From positions 1 through 6,450 of the forward strand of contig JAPYRO010000070.1 of NCBI GenBank assembly GCA_029941095.1: a stretch of DNA of 6,450 bases, written 5' to 3'. This stretch comes from Dehalococcoidia bacterium (GTDB lineage Bacteria > Chloroflexota > Dehalococcoidia > UBA6926). The notes below the pieces were generated by a model. The model worked only from the letters and a program-made list of their open reading frames with translations. It was not told where the DNA came from and ran no database searches. Below are positions 1 to 5,743 of this stretch, one piece after another; position 1 is the first letter of the stretch; every line of letters starts with the position of its first letter. The position numbers and the translations under genes were made by a program.

Positions 1-421
1 TCTCTAATCCTCCTTCATCAATATTTGGGCATGAAACGTTAATTTCTAGAGCCTTGACTTGATTTACTTCATTAAGTCGTTCTGCTAGATCCCAATAATT
101 AGGTATATTCAATCCTCCTATGCTCATGACCAAGGGAGGCCCCATATCTGCATAATGGTGAATTTTATTTTCTAGAAAATCTTCCAGCCCGTCAGAAGGT
201 ATACCCACGGAATTCAACATACCATAAGGTGCTTCCGCGGTTCTTGGAGAGGGGTTTCCTTTTCTGGGGTATAAAAATATTGTTTTAGGCACAATTGCTC
301 CAATAGAACTAATCGTGGTAAATTTTGCTAATTCAGGCCCAAAACATCCTGAGGCTGGGAGCACAAGATTAGTTAGATTTAGAGACCCTATATCCACACT
401 CAATTTGTTGCGCTTATCCAA
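1..421 (-). CDS. pyrD: Dihydroorotate dehydrogenase, class 1-like (N-terminal part, runs off left edge)
   Basis: Reading the minus strand from a TTG at 421 gives 140 residues with no stop before the window edge. The family converts dihydroorotate to orotate in pyrimidine biosynthesis on an FMN TIM barrel. Seen directly: an LPASGCFG segment (21-28) for the first barrel strand, VPKT with the FMN-contacting Lys (44-47), YPRKGNPSPR (51-60), MLNSVG (68-73), and INVSCPN (127-133). In that last motif Cys131 is the expected catalytic base; Cys rather than Ser points to class 1 (soluble), not the quinone-linked class 2. The EGG following it resembles class 1B. TTG is chosen because an in-frame stop lies at 437-439, no ATG occurs between, and AAGGGA (430-435) sits 8 bases upstream. 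The residues after MLNSVG (IPSDG) differ from the usual class 1B QNPG, so a DHODH-like paralogue is possible. The gene is divergent from the nitronate monooxygenase. Confidence 0.85.
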   Translation of the reverse strand, partial: MDKRNKLSVDIGSLNLTNLVLPASGCFGPELAKFTTISSIGAIVPKTIFLYPRKGNPSPRTAEAPYGMLNSVGIPSDGLEDFLENKIHHYADMGPPLVMSIGGLNIPNYWDLAERLNEVNQVKALEINVSCPNIDEGGLE

Positions 422-429
422 TATAAAAA

Positions 430-435
430 TCCCTT
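430..435 (-). promoter_or_regulatory. Ribosome binding site supporting the TTG start of pyrD
   Basis: On the minus strand AAGGGA lies 8 bases before the TTG at 421-419. It decides the start, since the only other in-frame candidates downstream of the stop at 437-439 are ATT and ATA. A TATAAA stretch just upstream (441-436) could be part of a -10 box, but no convincing -35 partner at the right distance was found. Confidence 0.5.
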
Positions 436-491
436 TTTATACTACCAAATCTGTCCAATAATTTTCATCTGATAGAATAGTTTTGTTAAGT

Positions 492-519
492 TTGCAACCC
501 AACGGAATAGTATTATTCT
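492..519 (+). promoter_or_regulatory. Possible sigma70-type promoter for the nitronate monooxygenase gene
   Basis: TTGCAA (492-497) and TATTCT (514-519) are separated by 16 bases, each matching four of six consensus positions, in the divergent region between pyrD and the plus-strand gene. This would put the transcription start about 35 bases before the ATG at 561. The match is modest and the area is AT-rich, so this is only a candidate. Confidence 0.25.
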
Positions 520-550
520 AACATGAGCTACTGTATCAAGTGGAAAAGCT

Positions 551-554
551 GGAG
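551..554 (+). promoter_or_regulatory. Ribosome binding site deciding the nitronate monooxygenase start
   Basis: GGAG sits 6 bases before the ATG at 561, ideal spacing. The in-frame upstream GTG at 540 has no comparable site. The N-terminus made from 561 already begins only a few residues before the first conserved strand of the barrel, so no extra residues are needed. Confidence 0.6.
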
Positions 555-560
555 TGGAAA

Positions 561-1694
561 ATGTCTGGTAAATTATATACACCTATATGTGATATGTTGG
601 GTATAGAGTACCCGATTTTCTTAGCTGGTATGAATAGCGGAGGTGCAGGACAGGCTAAGTCTCCAACGCCTGTCAAGCTCGTGGCAGAGATTAGTAATGC
701 TGGGGGATTAGGAGTTCTAGGAGATAGCTTTCTGTCACTGGAAGATTTAGACCAAGGTATTCGTGAATTGAAAAACCTTGTGGGTGACCGACCTTTTGGC
801 GTTGATTTTATGCTTCCTGCAAAGCTTGAGAATGTTGGGTCGAAAACCAATTTAGAAATTCATGATGAAATAAGAAAAGAATATCCCGAGCATGTTAAAT
901 TTATTCAAAGGATGATCGAAGAACTTGAACTAAAGAACGTGGAAATCCCAGAGAGTTCTCCGATGACATATGAGCATATTTTAAAGAAAATCGAGATAGT
1001 GATGGATAATGATGTTCCCATCTTTGCTGCGGCTCTGGGAGACCCAGCTCTCGTATCTCAAAAAGCCCATGACCAAGGTATGATTTTAATGGGCATGGCG
1101 GGTGCCCCCCGTCACGCTGAAAGGCAGATGGCTGCTGGCACCGATATAGTTGTGGCCCAGGGAACAGAGGCAGGAGGCCACACCGGGAGCATTTCAACAA
1201 TGGTGTTGGTGCCTCAAGTTGTAGATGTTTGTAGTCCTAAACCAGTTTTAGCAGCCGGTGGGATTGGCACTGGAGCCCAAGTAGCTGCAGGTTTAGCTTT
1301 AGGCGCACAAGGAGCCTGGATTGGAACTGCCTTCTTGGTGGCCGAAGAAGGTAATAGCCCAGAAGTTCAGAAAGATCAAATCATCGGCGCTCGATCTGAA
1401 CAATTTTCAATAAGCACTAGCCAATCTGGTAAACAGCAAAGGGCTTATCATAATATTGTTCGTGAAGCGTGGGCCAATTCAGGGCTTAAAACTCTTCCTA
1501 TGCCTCTCCAAGGTGTTCTTAATGAACCGTTGAACGAGGCTATAAAGGTAGCCGAACGTGATGATTTAGCTCAAATACCTTCTGGCCAAATAGGTGGAAT
1601 GTTAACGGAACGCCGCCCTGCAAGAGAGATATTTTTTGATTTGGTACACGAAGCGGAAGAAACAATAGATTCGATGAAATCTAATTTGAAATAA
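561..1694 (+). CDS. Nitronate monooxygenase / 2-nitropropane dioxygenase-family FMN enzyme
   Basis: The 377-residue product is a predicted cytosolic TIM-barrel flavoprotein. Family members use FMN and O2 to oxidise alkyl nitronates such as propionate 3-nitronate. Seen in order: a first barrel strand YPIFLAGM (about 17-24); LVAEISNAGGLGVLG (40-54); FGVDFMLP (79-86); AAALGDPALVSQ (156-167); GTDIVVAQGTEAGGHTG (193-209), whose His207 matches the family's catalytic His; and the FMN-phosphate segment AAGGIGTGAQVAAGLALGAQ (231-250) followed by WIGTAF (253-258). Between residues about 90 and 150 it carries a charged helical insert, making it longer than the roughly 320-residue minimal form. The start is ATG 561 (GGAG six bases upstream) rather than GTG 540. 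It is divergent from pyrD and convergent with the amidohydrolase, so probably monocistronic. Related enoyl-ACP reductases (FabK) share the fold, but the EAGGH motif favours nitronate monooxygenase. The true substrate cannot be read from sequence. Confidence 0.88.
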   Translation: MSGKLYTPICDMLGIEYPIFLAGMNSGGAGQAKSPTPVKLVAEISNAGGLGVLGDSFLSLEDLDQGIRELKNLVGDRPFGVDFMLPAKLENVGSKTNLEIHDEIRKEYPEHVKFIQRMIEELELKNVEIPESSPMTYEHILKKIEIVMDNDVPIFAAALGDPALVSQKAHDQGMILMGMAGAPRHAERQMAAGTDIVVAQGTEAGGHTGSISTMVLVPQVVDVCSPKPVLAAGGIGTGAQVAAGLALGAQGAWIGTAFLVAEEGNSPEVQKDQIIGARSEQFSISTSQSGKQQRAYHNIVREAWANSGLKTLPMPLQGVLNEPLNEAIKVAERDDLAQIPSGQIGGMLTERRPAREIFFDLVHEAEETIDSMKSNLK

Positions 1695-1756
1695 AGTAGA
1701 TCTTTAGCAGATTTGATAGATCGCTGTATTAGAGTTTAAGCGGCGGTAGACGATTA

Positions 1757-3289
1757 TCAGTTTAACCCATTAAATTGATAGGATTGATCTGATTCTAGGT
1801 TCCAGTCTGCGTAGTACTCTCGAATGTATGGATCTAATTGTTGAGCTAAACTCCTATCTTCGAAGACGGTTGCAGGGGTTGGATTAGAAAGTTCAGACCC
1901 TATTTGTTGGTATATGTGTTCTCTATCGATGTCATTGAATGATCCATTGTCATAAACGACATCGCCATCAATTATAACGGTTTGCACATCATCTTTTCGA
2001 GCTCGAGATACCAGCGCTTCTAAAGGGTCTAAATCTTCGGAAATATATGCTGAAGTGATACGGTTCCAGTCAATAAGAACGATGTCTGCTTTGGTTCCAG
2101 GTTCGAGCGTACCAATTGATTCTCCAAAAGTAGTTACTTTTGATCCTCCAACGGTTGCCATGTGTAATATTTCCGCTGCCGATATTGATTTATTGTAATG
2201 GCCTGGGGGCCTGTGTAATCTCAATGCTAAACCCATTTCTTGGAACAGGTCATCGTCGTCATTAATTCCCGCACTGTCAGTTCCAATGCCAACAATCACT
2301 TTCTGCTTTAGCATTTCCGTTACGGGAGCTATTCCACTGCTCAACCTCAGGTTTGAGCTTGGGTTATGGCTAATCGATGTATCGGATGTTGCCATCAATT
2401 CTAAATCAGTCTGTGTGAGCCAAACACCATGAGCGAATGATACCTCTGGACCAAGTACTCCTAATTTGTTCAGCCTGCTCACTGGAGTTTCATTATGTAT
2501 TCTTTCTGAATACAGTCGTTGGTACATGGTTTCCGCCATATGGAGATGAATGCCGATACCGTTATTACGTGATAGATCTCCTATGGTGCCTAGTGTTTTC
2601 TCGTCTACCCAGTGATATGCCTGAGGGCTTAGTAAAATCTTTACCTTATCGTTTTCTCGGTAATCATCATCCAATTTTTTGGTGATTTCCCAATATTCGT
2701 CGAAGGTAATCACAGTTGTGTTTATTTTGTCTCTCGCTTTTGCAGCTAGGTTAGTGTCTATTGATTCTAGAAAAGTATCGGTATCACCATATACCAAAAA
2801 TGACTGATTTCTGAAACCGATCGAAAAGGCAACTCTAACTCCTGTGTTATTAAATGCAGCTAATGTTTTGTTGGCTTCAGTTCGAATTTGCGAAGCGGGT
2901 CCAGCAGTTTGATTAAACATTACTGTAGTGGTCCCTGACTGAATTTGTTGCATCAAAGTCGCCATAGACATCAGGTAAGGATCGAGTGGGCGTTTCCCCC
3001 AGCCACGGTGGATCCAAGTTTCTAAATGTCCATCTGTTTGCCCCATCAAAAGGCCAGACAATACACCTCTTCCATGATGGTGGGCGTTAATGAGGCCTGG
3101 TATTACGAATTGCTCTCCGTTCCCTATTATTTTTATACCGGGGTATTTTTTCTCTAATTCTGAATAGCTTCCAGTTTCTATAATCGTACCGGAATCTTGT
3201 ACTAGGGCTCCATTTTCGATAATTTTGCTATTACCTTCTAAATCTGCTCTTACTAAAAGATACTTACCACGTACCATCGTTTTGACCAT
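1757..3289 (-). CDS. ATZ/TRZ-type metal-dependent amidohydrolase (substrate unknown)
   Basis: This 510-residue protein belongs to the amidohydrolase superfamily, in the subgroup holding atrazine/melamine-type hydrolases and purine, adenosine or cytosine deaminases, which hydrolyse C-N or C-Cl bonds with one divalent metal. It starts with a beta-sandwich part (1-62), then PGLINAHHH (64-72; ligands His70 and His72), SGTTTVM (118-124), IHLHMAET (247-254; ligand His250 and catalytic-type Glu253), FAHGVWL (285-291; His287), SHNPSSNLRLSSG (307-319), and GIGTDSAG (334-341; ligand Asp338). LEPGTKADIVLID (395-407) returns to the sandwich. All expected metal and acid/base residues are present, so it looks active. 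A tail of about 60 residues extends beyond the usual end (VVYDNGSF, 444-451). No signal peptide is visible, so it is probably cytosolic. Start: ATG 3289 with AGGGGG five bases upstream. It is separated from the upstream gene by a terminator, so probably transcribed alone. The substrate cannot be assigned. Confidence 0.92.
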   Translation of the reverse strand: MVKTMVRGKYLLVRADLEGNSKIIENGALVQDSGTIIETGSYSELEKKYPGIKIIGNGEQFVIPGLINAHHHGRGVLSGLLMGQTDGHLETWIHRGWGKRPLDPYLMSMATLMQQIQSGTTTVMFNQTAGPASQIRTEANKTLAAFNNTGVRVAFSIGFRNQSFLVYGDTDTFLESIDTNLAAKARDKINTTVITFDEYWEITKKLDDDYRENDKVKILLSPQAYHWVDEKTLGTIGDLSRNNGIGIHLHMAETMYQRLYSERIHNETPVSRLNKLGVLGPEVSFAHGVWLTQTDLELMATSDTSISHNPSSNLRLSSGIAPVTEMLKQKVIVGIGTDSAGINDDDDLFQEMGLALRLHRPPGHYNKSISAAEILHMATVGGSKVTTFGESIGTLEPGTKADIVLIDWNRITSAYISEDLDPLEALVSRARKDDVQTVIIDGDVVYDNGSFNDIDREHIYQQIGSELSNPTPATVFEDRSLAQQLDPYIREYYADWNLESDQSYQFNGLN

Positions 3290-3294
3290 AGTAT

Positions 3295-3300
3295 CCCCCT
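3295..3300 (-). promoter_or_regulatory. Strong ribosome binding site of the amidohydrolase
   Basis: AGGGGG on the minus strand is 5 bases before the ATG at 3289. It selects that codon over the second in-frame ATG four codons later. Confidence 0.65.
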
Positions 3301-3370
3301 ATTGGATCGTGCTTACCTCACTTGGTAATGGTAACACTGTAATTTTGTCACGAGGGAGTGTTAAAACTAA

Positions 3371-3403
3371 TTTAGGGGGCCTTATCAGATAAGGCCCTCT
3401 AAA
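3371..3403 (-). terminator. Intrinsic terminator of the 219-residue membrane-anchored protein gene
   Basis: The 33 bases form a near-perfect inverted repeat: two 16-base arms around a single central A, with one G/A difference that becomes a G-U wobble in RNA. The GC-rich core is GGGCCTTATC and its complement. On the minus strand it is followed by TTAGTTTT and lies 24 bases after the stop codon at 3427. Read on the plus strand it has no matching T-run and no gene to end, so the minus direction is preferred. It isolates the amidohydrolase from readthrough. A second, weaker inverted repeat, TCCTAGGATCTTAGGA (3417-3432), overlaps the stop codon. Confidence 0.85.
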
Positions 3404-3426
3404 TCGGTATTGAGTCTCCTAGGATC

Positions 3427-4086
3427 TTAGGAATTAGGATCTAAAACTGTGATTTCGCCAGCGTTCATTTGACCCGTGAAAGTGAATTCAGGGCCAAAAA
3501 TCGCATGGTTCAAAGGTGCTGTGGTCTCGTCAAAGAACACTGTATATGCGAAGGTATCACCCGCTCGGCCGCCTCCGATTCCGTTATCTACTGCTAATAC
3601 TCGGTAAGTTGCTGGTTCTGATGCCGCTCGGTCACCAAACTGTGTGCCACTAGAGAATACTTCAGTGTTACAGCCTAAAGTTCCCGTCATTTCTACTTGG
3701 GTAGACCCATCGCTGTTTGTACTAATTTCATATGTATCGACACTGCTTGCCACCATTGACATAAAGAAACCGTTCTGATCTATAGGAACTGCTCCCATTC
3801 CAAATGTTGGCATAGTGAATGCTATTGGGTTGCTTTCTACCCAGCAGATGGCGTGGTTTCTGTCGAAACTGAAAACCTCTTCCATTGGAACGGTAGCTTC
3901 CATTGTATCTTGATCAGGAAGTAATTTTATATTCATTCCTCCTCCTGACGCAGTATTATCTGATAAAGCCTCTATTTTGTCGTTTGCGGTGTTTAACGAG
4001 CTCTGCGAACTAAACCAAACTCCTCCACCCACTAACAGGGCTGTAATCACTACAGCGATCAAAATTTGCGAAACAGTTGAATTCAT
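3427..4086 (-). CDS. Unrecognised single-pass membrane-anchored protein
   Basis: I do not recognise this 219-residue protein. It has a short N-terminus, one hydrophobic segment (about 8-25, ILIAVVITALLVGGGVWF), a polar Ser/Asn/Gly-rich linker (26-50), and then a domain of alternating polar and hydrophobic stretches that suggests beta structure. There is no lipobox Cys after the hydrophobic segment, so it is probably an uncleaved anchor with the domain outside the cytoplasm. Two cysteines, Cys81 (HAICWVE) and Cys139 (TLGCNTE), could form a disulfide there. The C-terminal half has a glycine-rich turn, GIGGGRAGD (169-177), then FAYTVFFDE and FGPEFTFTG. Start: ATG 4086 is chosen over ATGs at 4104 and 4146 because the anchor begins right after it, AGAGG lies 10 bases upstream, and a possible promoter overlaps 4118-4146. 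It ends at a strong terminator and is divergent from the di-haem lipoprotein gene. No function is inferred. Confidence 0.8.
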   Translation of the reverse strand: MNSTVSQILIAVVITALLVGGGVWFSSQSSLNTANDKIEALSDNTASGGGMNIKLLPDQDTMEATVPMEEVFSFDRNHAICWVESNPIAFTMPTFGMGAVPIDQNGFFMSMVASSVDTYEISTNSDGSTQVEMTGTLGCNTEVFSSGTQFGDRAASEPATYRVLAVDNGIGGGRAGDTFAYTVFFDETTAPLNHAIFGPEFTFTGQMNAGEITVLDPNS

Positions 4087-4117
4087 AATATATTTACCTC
4101 TCATGATCCTGGGTGTT

Positions 4118-4146
4118 TTTATACTTCTTTTGTAAAGAAATTGCAT
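4118..4146 (-). promoter_or_regulatory. Possible promoter of the membrane-anchored protein gene
   Basis: On the minus strand ATGCAA (4146-4141) and TATAAA (4123-4118) are 17 bases apart. The -10 is good (five of six); the -35 is weak (three of six). It predicts a short leader of about 25 bases before the ATG at 4086, and would exclude translation from the farther upstream ATG at 4146. Confidence 0.35.
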
Positions 4147-4227
4147 TAGTATCTACATATACGAATTTTCGTCTATTTCGATTTCATAATTATTAACAGT
4201 AATGAGCAGTATCTTTCCTTTTTAATT

Positions 4228-4256
4228 TTGAAAAACCGCAGTAGAGTGTATCTTAT
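4228..4256 (+). promoter_or_regulatory. Possible promoter of the di-haem lipoprotein-MFS operon
   Basis: TTGAAA (4228-4233, five of six) and TCTTAT (4251-4256, four of six) are 17 bases apart, giving a leader of about 35 bases before the ATG at 4298. The divergent 4087-4297 region holds no gene and no other clear signal besides this and the facing promoter. A TTGACG at 4263-4268 has no -10 partner at a workable distance. Confidence 0.3.
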
Positions 4257-4297
4257 AGGAACTTGACGTTTATATCATAATTGGTGAATTGTTAGTG

Positions 4298-5740
4298 ATG
4301 ATGTCCAATAAAATTCTTGCCTCAATTATAATTAGTATGATATTCATTATCGGATGCGATATGGATTTTGGTGACTCAAAGCTCGAAGAGAATCTGGAGA
4401 CGGTAATTGGTGATGTTCCTGCAATCTCATTTCATGTTGATCAAAATGACATACTGACAAATAAATTGAGTGTTGAAAACATCTTGAAAAAAGGAGAGGT
4501 ACTTTTTTTAGCGTCTTTTAACACTCTGGATGGAGCTGGGCGCCCAGAAATGAACGGAGATTTTGATCTAAGAGAACGCAGAGAGCTTCCACAAAATTTC
4601 AATAGAATTTCTGGCCCCGACGCTAATGCATGTTCCGGATGTCATAATCTTCCAAGGACAGGTGGCGGAGGTGATAATGTCGCCAATGTTTTTGTACTGT
4701 CTCATGAATTATCTTTTGTTGAAGGTATGTCTTTGTCCGAAGTGGGTAACGAAAGAAATACTTTAGGAATGTTTGGTTCCGGATATGTTGAGTTATTAGC
4801 AAGAGAAATAACTAGTGATCTAGAACAAATCAGACATGATGCATTTTGGGAATCAAGAATATCTAAAGAGATACTAAGGGTGAAACTCACGTCCAAAGGT
4901 ATCGATTTTGGCTTCATAAGTGTTCATCCAAATGGAGTTGTTGACACCAGCGAAATCGAGGGCTTAGATGAAGATCTAATCATCAAACCCTTTGGGCAAA
5001 AAGGTTCAACCATTTCCTTACGACAATTTACGATTTCCGCCTTAAATTTACATCACGGGATTCAAGCGGCCGAGACCTATGGTATCGGCAAAGACCCTGA
5101 TAATGATGGAGTATCAGATGAATTGAGTATTGGTGATATTACCGCCTTGACTTTATTTCAAGCAACGCTACCAGCGCCCCAAAGAGTCTATCCTGAAGCG
5201 AAAGAAGCTAACAAAGCAGCCGTCATAGGAGAAAATCTCTTTGGCTCTATAGGTTGTGTCGCTTGCCATATACCTCAATTACCTCTTGAAAGTTCTGTAT
5301 TTATAGAACCTAATCCGTATAATCCGCCCAGGATTTATCGTCAAGAGAACGGAGCTTTACCTTTTTCGATCGATTTGGCCAAAGTTGATGCAGAAAGTAA
5401 TTTTGAAACTGATTCCGAGGGTCGGATGATGGTACCTATTTTCACAGACTTTAAGAGACATGATATGGGTGATGATTTAGATAATGAAAAAGTCGGTCAG
5501 TGTGAAAGATCCAATTCTGGTAAATGTTTTGATATTCCCTCGAGCCACTGGATAACTAAGAAGTTGTGGGGTTTTGCGTCTGAACCCCCGTTTTTACATC
5601 ATGGTAGGGCTACGCTGATCAGTGAAGCGATCCAGGCTCATGGTGGTGAAGCTGAAAAGTCGAGATCTAAGTTTCTTGAATTAGATCCAGATGATAAAAA
5701 AGCGGTTGTCGAATTTTTGAAATCTCTCAAAATATCCTAA
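4298..5740 (+). CDS. Di-haem c-type lipoprotein, DUF1111 / di-haem oxidoreductase (putative peroxidase) family
   Basis: This is a 480-residue exported protein. A short lipoprotein signal has a hydrophobic core (6-18) and lipobox IIGC with Cys20 as the acylated residue, so it should sit on the outer face of a membrane. Two covalent haem c sites are visible: CSGCH (112-116) and CVACH (320-324). Other landmarks fit the DUF1111 family, which is distantly related to MauG/bacterial di-haem peroxidases: GSGYVELLAREI (160-171), LHHGIQA (251-257), HDMGDDL (388-394), LWGF (423-426), FLHHGRA (432-438) and EAIQAHGGEA (443-452). Asp266, 268, 270 and 274 plus Glu275 form a DxDxDG-type loop that could bind calcium. 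Cys402 and Cys410 may form a small disulfide loop. The family's reaction is poorly defined; redox or peroxidase activity is inferred. Start: GGTGA (4283-4287) suits GTG 4295 (7 bases) or ATG 4298 (10 bases); ATG 4301 and TTG 4289 fit less well. MFS starts 3 bases after its stop. Confidence 0.9.
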   Translation: MMSNKILASIIISMIFIIGCDMDFGDSKLEENLETVIGDVPAISFHVDQNDILTNKLSVENILKKGEVLFLASFNTLDGAGRPEMNGDFDLRERRELPQNFNRISGPDANACSGCHNLPRTGGGGDNVANVFVLSHELSFVEGMSLSEVGNERNTLGMFGSGYVELLAREITSDLEQIRHDAFWESRISKEILRVKLTSKGIDFGFISVHPNGVVDTSEIEGLDEDLIIKPFGQKGSTISLRQFTISALNLHHGIQAAETYGIGKDPDNDGVSDELSIGDITALTLFQATLPAPQRVYPEAKEANKAAVIGENLFGSIGCVACHIPQLPLESSVFIEPNPYNPPRIYRQENGALPFSIDLAKVDAESNFETDSEGRMMVPIFTDFKRHDMGDDLDNEKVGQCERSNSGKCFDIPSSHWITKKLWGFASEPPFLHHGRATLISEAIQAHGGEAEKSRSKFLELDPDDKKAVVEFLKSLKIS

Positions 5741-5743
5741 GAT

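Noticed and set aside
536..1200. Minus-strand open frames at 536-850 and 901-1200
   Set aside because: They lie antisense inside the nitronate monooxygenase gene, whose plus-strand product has clear family motifs; the antisense products are low-complexity with no recognisable domain.
1695..1756. Possible bidirectional terminator between the convergent genes
   Set aside because: Only 4-base pairings (GATC with GATC, CGCT with AGCG) with large loops and no T-run were found; I see no credible terminator here.
2437..2685. Plus-strand open frame of 82 codons
   Set aside because: It is antisense to the conserved core of the amidohydrolase (ligand His250 and His287 region) and has no recognisable ribosome site or domain.
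4161..4172. Small inverted repeat ACGAATTTTCGT as an operator in the divergent region
   Set aside because: The arms are five bases in AT-rich DNA and the repeat does not sit squarely on either candidate promoter; expected by chance.
4702..4917. Minus-strand open frame inside the di-haem lipoprotein gene
   Set aside because: It is a shadow of a well-supported haem protein reading frame and shows no family signal.
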